A stretch of DNA of 64,000 nt from Porphyromonadaceae bacterium UBA7555 (GTDB taxonomy: Bacteria; Bacteroidota; Bacteroidia; Bacteroidales; Muribaculaceae), in NCBI GenBank assembly GCA_002478045.1, contig DLLT01000018.1, positions 35,620 to 99,619 of the forward strand. Direction: 5' to 3'. A model generated the notes under the pieces. That model did no database searches and was not told the origin of the DNA. It was given only the letters and a program-made list of their open reading frames with translations. This document shows positions 33,801 to 42,710 of the stretch, piece after piece. Position 1 is the stretch's first letter; each line of letters begins with the position of its first letter. Made by a program: the position numbers and the translations under genes.

Positions 33801-33935
33801 AAGTCAGCAGCGATACGGATTCAAACAATCCCGGAAATTACAAATAATAAAATACAAATGAAAAGAGCTCAAACTCATTCGAAAATCAGACGAAACTAAA
33901 GCTCAAGCGCTTCTATAAAATTATTATAAGACCGG

Positions 33936-33966
33936 AGACTCCCCACAGAAGTATCGCAGGGAGTCT
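33936..33966 (-). terminator. Hairpin downstream of apt
   Basis: AGACTCCC (33936-33943) and GGGAGTCT (33959-33966) form a perfect 8-bp stem with a 15-nt loop, about 100 bp after the apt stop on the transcribed strand. The following bases are A/T-rich without a clean U-tract. Confidence 0.4.
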
Positions 33967-34063
33967 ACCACTCAGATGCGAGGCGATCATTGATGTCGCC
34001 GAAAAGCACTGCAACGCCCACAGGGCAAGGCACATACCCACCCCACCGGCGTTATAGCACCTA

Positions 34064-34582
34064 TTAGTAAACGATCAGCGAAGTCACCTCGGCATCGGCA
34101 GGCAAAGCCGCACGGCCATTGAGAGCGCTCAGTTCGATAATGAAATTGATATAAACCTTTTTGGGGTTCATACTTTTCACCAGTTCGTAAGCGGCAGCCA
34201 TTGTTCCGCCCGTAGCGAGGACATCATCATGCAATACAACGACATCATCCGGCCCGATAGCATCGCGGTGCATTTCGATCACATCCGTGCCATACTCCTT
34301 TTTGTACTCGGCACGCACGGTATCAGCGGGTAGTTTGCCGGGCTTGCGAGCCGGCACAAAACCTGCTCCCAGCTCAAAAGCCAGGATGCTGCCACCGATA
34401 AATCCTCGGCTTTCGATGCCCACGACCTTAGTGATGCCCTTGTCGCGGTACAATTGAGAAAGATCCCATCCGATGACATGGAGGGCACGGGGGTCCTTGA
34501 ACACGGTAGTGAGGTCCTTGAAGATTACACCCTTTGTGGGGAAATCTTTGACGTCTCGAATCTTTGATTTGATATATTCCAT
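34064..34582 (-). CDS. apt: Adenine phosphoribosyltransferase
   Basis: Apt salvages adenine to AMP using PRPP in the cytoplasm. The 172-residue protein starts MEYIKSKIRDVKDFPTKGVIFKDLT, with GIESRGFIGGSILAFELGAGFVPARKPGKLP in the middle. The PRPP-binding motif VVVLHDDVLATGGT is at about 116-129. Length and motifs are typical. The uvrC-apt-mnmG neighbourhood is housekeeping. Confidence 0.97.
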   Translation of the reverse strand: MEYIKSKIRDVKDFPTKGVIFKDLTTVFKDPRALHVIGWDLSQLYRDKGITKVVGIESRGFIGGSILAFELGAGFVPARKPGKLPADTVRAEYKKEYGTDVIEMHRDAIGPDDVVVLHDDVLATGGTMAAAYELVKSMNPKKVYINFIIELSALNGRAALPADAEVTSLIVY

Positions 34583-34637
34583 TTTTACGAATTATGGAGT
34601 GAATATATAGAATATGTATTAAATTCAAACTATGCCA

Positions 34638-34766
34638 TTATAGGATCGTATCTATAGCCACAGTGTCGGCTACTACTATAGTATCAGAAGGCGCGACAGT
34701 TTTCTCTCCCTTGCCGCAAGACGCAAGCACGGTAAGCAACGCAAGTATAACGACAATCTTCTTCAT
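34638..34766 (-). CDS. Small predicted lipoprotein, 42 residues
   Basis: The short minus-strand frame translates to 42 residues. It begins with a textbook lipoprotein signal (MKKIVVILALLTVLASC; lipobox LASC with Cys17) followed by GKGEKT and an acidic/hydrophobic tail rich in Val, Thr and Asp. The mature protein would be only about 26 residues, about the size of an entericidin. I cannot assign a family. The start has a natural context 55 bp upstream of apt on the same strand, and parS lies about 150 bp upstream. Codon use looks normal for the region, which supports it as real. Confidence 0.7.
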   Translation of the reverse strand: MKKIVVILALLTVLASCGKGEKTVAPSDTIVVADTVAIDTIL

Positions 34767-34914
34767 ATTTGCTATTATCAAAAAATACTCCAATTTGTCA
34801 TCCGAGCCCTACTATCATCAGAGCACTTTGATCAATTCGGCTTAAACTTTATTTACTTTTATATCGTCTGCACGACAGCAGAACCATTATATTTTTTTTA
34901 TCATTCCTACAAAT

Positions 34915-34930
34915 TGTTCCACGTGAAACA
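34915..34930. other. parS site 1 (ParB-binding palindrome)
   Basis: TGTTCCACGTGAAACA matches the bacterial parS consensus TGTTNCACGTGAAACA exactly. The flanks extend it to a 24-bp near-palindrome (34911-34934). It lies in the spacer just downstream of mnmG. Chromosomal parS sites normally cluster around the replication origin. Confidence 0.88.
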
Positions 34931-34995
34931 ATTTGCGCTTAATTCTTTGTCTTTGTATATTTTAGAGCCGTGTGACACACGACCGCTTAAACGAC

Positions 34996-36873
34996 TTATC
35001 GGCCCAGCAAGAGCAACAAGACATTGATATCGCTCGGGCTGACTCCCGGGATGCGCGACGCTTGACCGATGGTCGAGGGACGATGCTTTTGCAGCTTTTG
35101 ACGCGCCTCGGTGGACAGGGCATTGATACCGGAGTAGTCATAATCTTCTGCGATACGTATATCCTCAAGGCGACGAAGTTTGTCGACATTGATTTGTTCG
35201 CGCTTGACATATCCCTCGTACTTGAGCAATACCTCGGCCGCTTCGACAATCTCATCGCGCCTATCTTGCGGGAGTGTGGCGATATACTCGGCCAAGGCCG
35301 GAATATACTGTGCAAGTATCGGAATGGTCAACTGAGGCCGAAGCACCAAGTCGACAAGCCGGACACTTTGACGTAAAGGTGTTGAGCCGACGGAAGCGAG
35401 CAAAGCCTCAACCTCCCCGGCCCTTACGGTAAGGGTACGTGCCAGTTCGACAAGTCCGTCGCGAGCGTCACGCTTCTGCTCAAGTGTTTGCATACGTATT
35501 TCATCAGCAAGACCGAGACGGAAGGCAAGAGGAGTCAGTCGCATATCGGCATCATCTTGGCGCAGCAGTATGCGATGTTCGGCTCGGGAGGTAAACATTC
35601 GATACGGCTCGTCCACGCCCTTGGTGATAAGGTCATCGATGAGCACTCCTATATATGCTTGGTCGCGCGAAAGCACCAGCGGCTCACGACCGAGTACGGC
35701 AAGAGCCGCGTTTGCTCCAGCCACAAGACCCTGTCCGGCTGCTTCCTCGTATCCGGTGGTGCCGTTGATTTGGCCTGCAAAATACAGGCCTCGGATCAGA
35801 CGTGTTTCGAGGGTATGACGCAACTGCGTGGGGTCAAAATAGTCGTATTCGATGGCATATCCCGGGCGGTAGATTTGTACGTCACGCAGCGCCGGGATAG
35901 TCTGCATGGCGCGTATTTGTATATCTATGGGCAGAGAAGAGCTGAACCCGTTGAGATAATATTCCTGGGTATCCTCCCCTTCCGGCTCAAGAAAAAGCTG
36001 GTGCGAATCCTTGTCGGCGAAGGTGACAATTTTGGTTTCGATGCTCGGGCAATAGCGCGGACCGATGCTTTGAATTTGGCCGTTGAAAAGTGGCGAATCG
36101 GGCAGTCCTTCGCGCAGAATTTCGTGCGTCCGGGTATTGGTGTTTACGGTAAAGCACGGACACTGACGCAGCTCCCTTCGGACTGTCGGCAGGAAAGAGA
36201 ACTTGTGGAAATCATCATCGCCGTATTGTGGCGTTGCCAATTCGAAATGTACACTACGGCCATCGATGCGCACCGGGGTTCCGGTCTTCATACGCCCGCA
36301 GACAAATCCGAGGTCGCGTAACTGCTCAGTGATCCCGTGACTGGCCGGTTCGCCGGTGCGACCTCCGGGCAACATCGTTCGTCCTATATGCATCAAGCCG
36401 TTGAGGAATGTGCCGTTGGTCAGCACCACCGCACGAGCTGTGAAAGTCGCGCCATTCAGTGTATGCACACCGGTTGCACGACCGTCTCGGATGATGATAC
36501 GATCTACCGCATCCTGCCACATCTCCAGGTTTGGCGCATTCTCTAAAGTCTTGCGCCACAGGGCACTGAAGCGCATACGGTCGCTCTGCGAGCGCGGACT
36601 CCATACCGCCGGACCTTTACTCAAATTCAGCATCCTGAACTGTATGGCAGTGCGGTCTGTAATAATGCCCATCATTCCGCCTAAAGCATCTATCTCTCTG
36701 ACTATCTGCCCTTTGGCTATACCGCCGATGGCCGGGTTGCAGCTCATTTGTGCAACCTTGTCCATATCCATAGTCACGAGCAAGGTGTTACATCCCAGGC
36801 GCGAAGCGGCCATAGCAGCCTCGCATCCGGCGTGTCCCGCACCGACGATGATGACATCATACTCGAATTTCAT
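34996..36873 (-). CDS. mnmG: tRNA uridine-34 5-carboxymethylaminomethyl modification enzyme MnmG (GidA)
   Basis: MnmG, with MnmE, installs the cmnm5 group on U34 of tRNAs using FAD, GTP and methylene-THF or glycine. The 625-residue protein starts with the FAD-binding motif YDVIIVGAGHAGCEAA. It continues with MSCNPAIGGIAKGQIVREIDALGG, the conserved cysteine region MKTGTPVRIDGRSV and the C-terminal helical domain ending PGVSPSDINVLLLLLGR. In many bacteria gidA is origin-linked, consistent with the parS site 66 bp downstream of it. Confidence 0.97.
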   Translation of the reverse strand: MKFEYDVIIVGAGHAGCEAAMAASRLGCNTLLVTMDMDKVAQMSCNPAIGGIAKGQIVREIDALGGMMGIITDRTAIQFRMLNLSKGPAVWSPRSQSDRMRFSALWRKTLENAPNLEMWQDAVDRIIIRDGRATGVHTLNGATFTARAVVLTNGTFLNGLMHIGRTMLPGGRTGEPASHGITEQLRDLGFVCGRMKTGTPVRIDGRSVHFELATPQYGDDDFHKFSFLPTVRRELRQCPCFTVNTNTRTHEILREGLPDSPLFNGQIQSIGPRYCPSIETKIVTFADKDSHQLFLEPEGEDTQEYYLNGFSSSLPIDIQIRAMQTIPALRDVQIYRPGYAIEYDYFDPTQLRHTLETRLIRGLYFAGQINGTTGYEEAAGQGLVAGANAALAVLGREPLVLSRDQAYIGVLIDDLITKGVDEPYRMFTSRAEHRILLRQDDADMRLTPLAFRLGLADEIRMQTLEQKRDARDGLVELARTLTVRAGEVEALLASVGSTPLRQSVRLVDLVLRPQLTIPILAQYIPALAEYIATLPQDRRDEIVEAAEVLLKYEGYVKREQINVDKLRRLEDIRIAEDYDYSGINALSTEARQKLQKHRPSTIGQASRIPGVSPSDINVLLLLLGR

Positions 36874-36952
36874 AGCGTTCGGACCGTATTGCTAAATTGT
36901 ATGGTGTGATACCACTTTTTATTAATGAATATTCTAAAGCAAAAATGAATTA

Positions 36953-37423
36953 CTAAATGACATTGTCCATATTTTCAGGATCGGACATCGAATCGTATAG
37001 CGCCAGAGCCTCGTTTTCGTGACGCTCCATAATTTCGCGCTCGCCGGGGCCCTTGTCGTTAATGCCGCAAAGGTGTAGCACTCCGTGCACGATGACACGC
37101 AGCAATTCTTGCAAGAACTCGATGCCGATGCAGGCGGCATTCGAAGCAACAGTGTCCAGCGAAACGAACATGTCGCCCGAAATTACACGACCGTGACTAT
37201 AATCAAAGGTGATGATGTCAGTATAATAGTCATGTTGGAGGAACTCTCTATTGACCTCAATAATTCGAGCATCGTCACAAAATATGTAAGACAACTCGTG
37301 AGCTATATGCCCATGAGCCTTGGCTACCTCGACAAGCCAGGCCTCAACCTTAGCACGATCAAAGCTCGGCATTGCGACGTTCTGCGTCATCCATTGAAAA
37401 GTAGCAGTCATGTTGGCAAACAT
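36953..37423 (-). CDS. ybeY: Endoribonuclease YbeY (rRNA maturation factor)
   Basis: YbeY is a single-strand endoribonuclease needed for 16S rRNA 3' maturation and ribosome quality control. The 156-residue protein has the zinc-binding signature HGVLHLCGIND at about 114-124. The third His of the classical HGxLHLxGYDH is absent, as in other Bacteroidota members I recall, so a different ligand must complete the site. FLQHDYYTDIITFDYS in the middle is also typical. It starts 79 bp before mnmG. Confidence 0.92.
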   Translation of the reverse strand: MFANMTATFQWMTQNVAMPSFDRAKVEAWLVEVAKAHGHIAHELSYIFCDDARIIEVNREFLQHDYYTDIITFDYSHGRVISGDMFVSLDTVASNAACIGIEFLQELLRVIVHGVLHLCGINDKGPGEREIMERHENEALALYDSMSDPENMDNVI

Positions 37424-37439
37424 TTTTGCAATTAACCTA

Positions 37440-37447
37440 CAAAATTA
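37440..37447 (-). promoter_or_regulatory. Candidate -7 element for ybeY
   Basis: The minus strand reads TAATTTTG, an exact TAnnTTTG match, 17 nt before the ybeY ATG. No clear -33 TTTG is seen at 19-21 nt. Confidence 0.5.
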
Positions 37448-37723
37448 CAAATAAACACCGAAAGCGCAGGTAAAAATTCGGAGGAAAACGCAAATAAGCA
37501 CAATAGGCCAAAAATTGGGCAAAAAGCGAACAACTAATGCTCTAAACGGGTCAAAATCCGAGATACGGCAAAATCAATCTAAACTCCTATTATGTAGCGA
37601 ATAAAGGACTTTTTGACCAAAAATTTAGCGCATAAACCATCCGGCCTCGTACAGGAGGAGAGGAAAAACGCGAAATGAGGTTAAACAATGTTAAATGAAA
37701 GCGTGCAAACAAGCCGATAGTGT

Positions 37724-37731
37724 TATCTTTG
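37724..37731 (+). promoter_or_regulatory. Candidate -7 element for the glycan locus
   Basis: TATCTTTG matches the consensus exactly and ends 21 nt before the GT2 ATG. The -33 box is poor. Confidence 0.55.
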
Positions 37732-37752
37732 TAAACAGAAAAAAAACGATCT

Positions 37753-38568
37753 ATGGACGAGCGCACAAATATCCCTCAAGACGAAGCCGAGCAAAAGCCC
37801 AGCACTCACATTTCGGCGACCATCATAACAAACAACGAGGCAACCATCATCAAGCGATGTCTCAAATCACTTGAAGGCATCGCCGACGAAATTATAGTCG
37901 TTGATTCCGGCAGTACCGACGGAACTCCGGACATCTGCCGCAAGGACGGATGCCAAGTATATCAAAGACGTTTCACCGGCTACGGCATCCAACGTCAATA
38001 TGCAGCTTCGCTGTGCAAGTACACCTACATCCTGGCCATAGACGCCGATGAAGTCTTGGATGATGAGCTGCGCCAATCCATTATGAAACTCAAGAAAGAA
38101 GGATTGACCCATCGCGTGTACGCCTTCAACATTATGGAATATTATTTCGGGCATAAAGTACGACATACCGGCCTGAAACGCAGTGGAATGATACGTCTTT
38201 TCAACAAGCGTTACGCCCAATGGAACCTCCGCGATGTGCGCGAGCAAGTCACCTTTCCCGAGTCGTTGCGCCCCCAAAAACTTGAGGGGACACTGCTGCA
38301 TTTTCGAGCCGTCAATTACTCGCAAATGCTACTTAAAGAGCTGTCTCAAGCACGTTTGCGTGCCGCAGCCCTGGCTGCTCGCTACAACCACATCAGCCCA
38401 TTGCATCCCCATATAACAGCCATTGCCACATACTTCAAATACTATATTGAAAAAGGCGGATGGATGGACGGGCGCACCGGCGCAATGATTGCTCAAGGGC
38501 GCGCCTACGGCACCTATATGGCCTGGAAAATTGCACGTAAAACCTTGCGCGAAAACGGATTATGTTAA
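37753..38568 (+). CDS. Family 2 glycosyltransferase (WaaE/KdtX-like)
   Basis: The 271-residue GT-A enzyme has the GT2 motifs ATIITNNEATIIKRCLKSL (about 24-42), IIVVDSGSTDGTPDIC (about 47-62) and the DxD metal motif in AIDADEVLDDEL near 98. The overall pattern, with a C-terminal HFRAVNY and a helical tail, resembles WaaE/KdtX enzymes that add a hexose to the inner LPS core, so LPS core synthesis is likely. There is no membrane segment. The next gene overlaps its end by seven bases. Confidence 0.88.
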   Translation: MDERTNIPQDEAEQKPSTHISATIITNNEATIIKRCLKSLEGIADEIIVVDSGSTDGTPDICRKDGCQVYQRRFTGYGIQRQYAASLCKYTYILAIDADEVLDDELRQSIMKLKKEGLTHRVYAFNIMEYYFGHKVRHTGLKRSGMIRLFNKRYAQWNLRDVREQVTFPESLRPQKLEGTLLHFRAVNYSQMLLKELSQARLRAAALAARYNHISPLHPHITAIATYFKYYIEKGGWMDGRTGAMIAQGRAYGTYMAWKIARKTLRENGLC

Positions 38569-39497
38569 TAGCCGACATCCTGGCGCCACGACACAACAAC
38601 AGTGACCGAAAAGGCCTACACGCCGCAGTCAACGCCACAGGCAATACAATCACTGCTATCGAGACTGTCGCGCCAAGCTTTGCCATATCCATGCAATTGG
38701 CCGGGGCTCTCAAAAAGAGCCGTTTTGATGCCGTCATAGTACACACCAACCGCCAAGCCATAGCCGCAATTTCGGCTAAAATCATCGCCGAAAAAAACAA
38801 CGCAGGATATGCAATCGTCTACCAACCGGTGCGTTGCGAAGACACTCCGCATAATATTCCGCCCGAGGTAATCGAAAAAGTGTCACTATGGATATTCGAA
38901 GATGAGATACAAAAAAAGCAATACGCCCATCTTGGCGTACCCGAAGAGCGCAGCAAAATACTACCACCAACGTACTTCGATGCCGAAAATATAGGCCCGA
39001 TTACGCCGGCCAAATACGCCGGACACACCGCGCTTAACCTGCTATGGATTGGCGAAATAACAGATTACCAGCTGCTGCGCAACGCCGTAGACGCAATACG
39101 TCAACTACCCGAAACGGCCATTAGTTTCACCATTTGCGGCACAGGCAAGGCACGATGCATTATGCCCATAGTACGCGATACACGGGCCGACAAAGGCCAT
39201 ACATACATCTGGCGAGGCAACGAATACGAAATCCGACAAGAGCTCGGGAAAGCCCATATCCTAATCGCCGAAAAGACGTACTTCACCGCAACGCAGATAG
39301 AATGTATGCGCTGCGGATTGCCTGTATATCAAGCCATTGGCACTTCGACTCTTCGAGACAACCTCGCCGCAATTGCGGCCGATCCCGAGGTACTTCGTGC
39401 AGCCCGTCAAGGCACCCGACAAGCCTACCAAGACACCTACAATCCATTGTTTCACGTGAAACAATTCATCGAATTTATCGCCGAGGCAACCAAATGA
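38562..39497 (+). CDS. Glycosyltransferase, GT4-like and divergent, containing parS
   Basis: The 311-residue product looks like a reduced GT-B glycosyltransferase. The C-terminal half has NLLWIGEITDYQLLRNAVDAIRQL, FTICGTGKA, and the acidic-region equivalent IAEKTYFTATQIECMRCGLPVYQ. The N-terminal half is short and poorly matching, so the call is tentative. Codons 296-302 (LFHVKQF) are written with a perfect parS palindrome at 39448-39463. It overlaps both neighbours (7 bp upstream, ATGA downstream), indicating one operon. Confidence 0.65.
   Translation: MLIADILAPRHNNSDRKGLHAAVNATGNTITAIETVAPSFAISMQLAGALKKSRFDAVIVHTNRQAIAAISAKIIAEKNNAGYAIVYQPVRCEDTPHNIPPEVIEKVSLWIFEDEIQKKQYAHLGVPEERSKILPPTYFDAENIGPITPAKYAGHTALNLLWIGEITDYQLLRNAVDAIRQLPETAISFTICGTGKARCIMPIVRDTRADKGHTYIWRGNEYEIRQELGKAHILIAEKTYFTATQIECMRCGLPVYQAIGTSTLRDNLAAIAADPEVLRAARQGTRQAYQDTYNPLFHVKQFIEFIAEATK
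39448..39463. other. parS site 2 (perfect palindrome inside a coding sequence)
   Basis: TGTTTCACGTGAAACA is the ideal parS sequence, and the palindrome extends perfectly to 20 bp (39446-39465). It lies near the 3' end of a glycosyltransferase gene, encoding FHVKQ. It is 4.5 kb from parS site 1. Confidence 0.92.
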
Positions 39498-40588
39498 GAA
39501 CAACCCGAACACCGAAAGTGCTATTACTGTCGCACGCCTGCGATTTGGTACTATATCAGACGTTCAAAGCGTTGAACGACAGCGACAAAGCAGAAGTAAC
39601 GATAGCCGCGCCGGACGAAGCGGTGCTCCCGGTAGACTCGATGAAACGCGTGGCAATGCCCATCATCAGATCCAAATTCACATTCAAGGCAATACTCGAA
39701 CTACGTCGCATCATCAAAGCGCTGCATCCCGATATAATCTTTGCAGTGAGCACATCGGCATTGTCTACAGCCATACAGGCCACGCGATGCCTGCGTCACG
39801 CGCCGGCCGTAGTCGGATACCGCGGTACACAGGCACATGTGCACCCCTTCGACCCAACATATCGTATGGCACTGCTCAACAAACGCGTGGCTCATATCGT
39901 ATGCGAGACAGCGGATATACAGGAATATCTTGCCCGATACATACCGATCGAACGGCTGAGCGGACGCCCCAAGCCCTTTATGCGTCAATGGGTACAAAAC
40001 GCTATGGCACATCCCATCACTATAGGACACGATGACGACCAAATCAAAATAATCTACATCGGTGTCACCAAAGGACGACCCCATAAAGGCCTCCAAGTAC
40101 TGCTCAAAGCCGCCGAAATTTTGGCCGATGAAGGGCTGAAAATCTCACTTACCGTTGTCGGCGAAGCCGAGCCCGAGGACATCCGGTCGGCACGCCAAGA
40201 CATAGTAACATTCACCGGCAACCGCCCCGATGCGATGCACTACCTCCCCAGAGCAGACGTCTTTGCACTGCCATCACTACGCGACGCCTCGCCACGCGTA
40301 ATCCGTGAAGCGCAAGCCTGTGGCATACCTTGCGTGGTGAGCGACATCCCCGGCGCACGCGACCTCATCGTCACAGGCGATGACCCCAGCGGCATACTCG
40401 TACCGCCGGGTGATGCACAGTCTATGGCTCAAGCCATCAAAGACATAGCGCTCAACCCCGAGACACATACGCGGATGTCCGTCGCCGCATTGCGCAATAT
40501 TGACGACAACTACGCTATGGCCGATTATGTAGAATATTTCGACACACTGTTTCACAAAATCGCCGAGAAATCCCGACGGCAATATTGA
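39494..40588 (+). CDS. Family 4 glycosyltransferase
   Basis: The ATG at 39494 overlaps the previous stop, giving 364 residues; the frame upstream of it is a shadow of the preceding gene. The GT-B fold is indicated by KVLLLSHACDLVLYQTF at the start, IIYIGVTKGRPHKGLQVLLKAAEIL near 180, and the donor-site sequence FALPSLRDASPRVIREAQACGIPCVVSDIPG near 257 with the EX7E-like pattern. A retaining transferase acting in surface-glycan assembly is expected; donor and acceptor are unknown. Confidence 0.87.
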   Translation: MRTTRTPKVLLLSHACDLVLYQTFKALNDSDKAEVTIAAPDEAVLPVDSMKRVAMPIIRSKFTFKAILELRRIIKALHPDIIFAVSTSALSTAIQATRCLRHAPAVVGYRGTQAHVHPFDPTYRMALLNKRVAHIVCETADIQEYLARYIPIERLSGRPKPFMRQWVQNAMAHPITIGHDDDQIKIIYIGVTKGRPHKGLQVLLKAAEILADEGLKISLTVVGEAEPEDIRSARQDIVTFTGNRPDAMHYLPRADVFALPSLRDASPRVIREAQACGIPCVVSDIPGARDLIVTGDDPSGILVPPGDAQSMAQAIKDIALNPETHTRMSVAALRNIDDNYAMADYVEYFDTLFHKIAEKSRRQY

Positions 40589-40807
40589 CCGCAGCGCCAT
40601 CCGACGAAGACAATCCGCCAGGCTACAGCAACATCGCAGACGGCAGAAGCACCCGATGACAAGAGCCCGGCATAATGGCAAAAGCACAACACGACGACAA
40701 TAGTAACGCCCGAACCACATCGGCACATCTCAGAGACGACAGATAGGTATGCCTCAAATAAAAGAAAACACGCAGATGAAGCCCGAAGACACATTCGCAT
40801 AGGACAA

Positions 40808-42664
40808 GTGGCAATAAAAAAAAGACAACAAGAAATCAAGATGTCTCGCATACACGAAATCACCAAGACCCTAATTAAAGCCATGACGCCGCAACCGTTA
40901 AGCGGACGCAGTGTCATGGCCACGGTCATAGCCATACTATACTTCAAATTCCTGTTTTTTGATTTTGTGTGGGCTCTGGGCAGCACCTTCTCCGGCTTCC
41001 AATTTCCCATAGGCTACCTCACCAAATTGGCTTTGGCAACACTGCTGGCGCTGCCGTTGCTCCGAATACGCAGACAGTGGTATATAGTGACCATCTACAT
41101 CATTGTAGACCTGTTGCTTATAGCCAACCTGATGTACTTTCGCACCTATTTCACCATAATTCCGGCGGGCAGCTACCTCCTTGTAAGCAATCTTGCCGAC
41201 TTCACCGACAGTGTATGGGAGTCGCTGCGGTGGTCAGACATTGTATTCCCATTGACGACACTCATCGCTATAGTGATGCTATGTCGTACAGACTTACGTA
41301 AAACACTGAGCGACTGTGCCAAGCGTCTCTGTCGGCGTATGGCACTATGGATGGTGGTCGTACCTATGACAATTGTAATAATATTCGTTGCATGCCTGGG
41401 CGGATACAAAAAAGCCTACGACAAATTGATGTACGACTACAGCACCTGCGGCGCCGCCGTATACACCATACCCGGAGCGATGGCCTACGAATGGATGCGC
41501 GGCACCATTGAACTGACGCCGCAATTGCGCGCCGAAATCGATCAATGGATAGCCACACGTCCGGGCGCCAAGTTTATTCCACCGCGACTACAACCCAAGG
41601 ACAACGTCATTATCATCCTCTGCGAAAGCCTCGAAAGTTGGGTATTCGAGACCGCCGTTGAAGGTCAGGAATTGACCCCCAATATCAACGCCCTGCTGCG
41701 CGACAGAACCACTTTGTATGCGCCGCACGTGTTGTCACAAGTCAAAGGCGCACGCAGTATCGATGCTCAACTAATACTTCACACGGGGCTGCTGCCTGTC
41801 GAATATGGGGCTTACTCATACCGCTTTCCGCACAACGTCTATCGCAGCCTCGATAAGGCTTGGAAGCAAAAATACGGCAACGATGCACGCGTGATGTCCT
41901 TCACCGTAGACAAGCGCACCGTCTGGAACGTAGCCATTGTGGCACAAGACTTTGGGTACGAACTTTATGACAAGCCCGACTTTGTGCTCGACATCAAGAC
42001 CGGCCCGCGCGGACGTCTGGGCGACACCTCGTTCCTGCGCCAAAGTGCCAAAAAAATTTCCGACCCGATGATGTGGCCGCCACACGGACACACGATGCTG
42101 CAATGCGTCACCTACTCGGGACACACCCCCTTCATCATACCCGACGAGCTCAAGAAGGTACACTTCAGCAACGCCATACCCGAGCGGCTGCGTCATTACA
42201 TGGAAGTGGCCAACTACACCGACCGCGCCATCGGTGACTTTGTCCGCCGACTCAAAGCCTCCGGACAATACAACAACACCACCATTATCATCACCGGCGA
42301 CCACGAAGGCATAGGCGTCGACCGTGCAAAGTTCGTCAAGAACCCCGCCGTAGCCGCCTGGCTCTCACCCGAGCAATACGTACCCTTAGTGGTGCTCAAC
42401 AGCCCTGTAGCCGGGCGACACGATGCCACCATGGGCCAAATAGACATATACCCCACCCTGCTCGACCTTCTCGGTCTTGATGACTACGAATGGCGCGGTC
42501 TCGGCCAAAGCATTCTCGACCCCGACAAGCAACCCTTCACCATCAATGCTCAGGGCAAATTCGTAGGCGATACATCCGGCGCCGACAAAGCCACGCTCGA
42601 CCATCAGCGCCGTATGTACACCATTAGCGACCTGATCATCAGCTCCAATTATTTCAAAAAATAG
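40808..42664 (+). CDS. LTA-synthase-like membrane phosphotransferase/sulfatase-fold protein
   Basis: The 618-residue protein has about five N-terminal membrane segments (to about 195) and a large extracytoplasmic sulfatase-fold domain. That domain shows NVIIILCESLESWVFE (metal ligand Glu), a likely nucleophile Ser in VKGARSIDAQLILHTG where Thr is usual in LtaS, and TIIITGDHEGIGV. Proteins of this group transfer phosphoglycerol or phosphoethanolamine from phospholipids to glycans or lipid A. In a Gram-negative LPS locus, phosphate-containing decoration of LPS or core is the best inference. The start may instead be MSRIHEITK at 40841. Confidence 0.83.
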   Translation: MAIKKRQQEIKMSRIHEITKTLIKAMTPQPLSGRSVMATVIAILYFKFLFFDFVWALGSTFSGFQFPIGYLTKLALATLLALPLLRIRRQWYIVTIYIIVDLLLIANLMYFRTYFTIIPAGSYLLVSNLADFTDSVWESLRWSDIVFPLTTLIAIVMLCRTDLRKTLSDCAKRLCRRMALWMVVVPMTIVIIFVACLGGYKKAYDKLMYDYSTCGAAVYTIPGAMAYEWMRGTIELTPQLRAEIDQWIATRPGAKFIPPRLQPKDNVIIILCESLESWVFETAVEGQELTPNINALLRDRTTLYAPHVLSQVKGARSIDAQLILHTGLLPVEYGAYSYRFPHNVYRSLDKAWKQKYGNDARVMSFTVDKRTVWNVAIVAQDFGYELYDKPDFVLDIKTGPRGRLGDTSFLRQSAKKISDPMMWPPHGHTMLQCVTYSGHTPFIIPDELKKVHFSNAIPERLRHYMEVANYTDRAIGDFVRRLKASGQYNNTTIIITGDHEGIGVDRAKFVKNPAVAAWLSPEQYVPLVVLNSPVAGRHDATMGQIDIYPTLLDLLGLDDYEWRGLGQSILDPDKQPFTINAQGKFVGDTSGADKATLDHQRRMYTISDLIISSNYFKK

Positions 42665-42710
42665 GCCTCCCAAAGACAGGTATAGCACGACAAAAAACAG
42701 GCACCGCACA

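Larger units (their letters stand above)
37424..37752. other. Divergent intergenic region between ybeY and the glycan locus
   Basis: This 329-bp, A-rich spacer separates the long minus-strand block from the long plus-strand block. It holds a -7 element for ybeY (TAATTTTG, minus, 37447-37440) and one for the GT2 gene (TATCTTTG, plus, 37724-37731). No gene, DnaA-box cluster or clear hairpin was recognised. It is flanked at 2.5 and 1.7 kb by the two parS sites. Confidence 0.6.

Noticed and set aside
39134..39493. Upstream extension of the GT4 frame
   Set aside because: This part is an out-of-frame reading of the preceding gene; the ATG at 39494 has the expected ATGA overlap.
40589..40807. Two tiny frames (21 and 16 codons) before the phosphotransferase gene
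   Set aside because: They lack ribosome-binding context, hydrophobic or family features, and any sign of conservation I can see.
41725..41740. Other CACGTG cores as extra parS sites (also near 686, 49389, 51470, 56448 and 58805)
   Set aside because: Flanking bases do not match TGTTNCACGTGAAACA; only the two reported sites fit.
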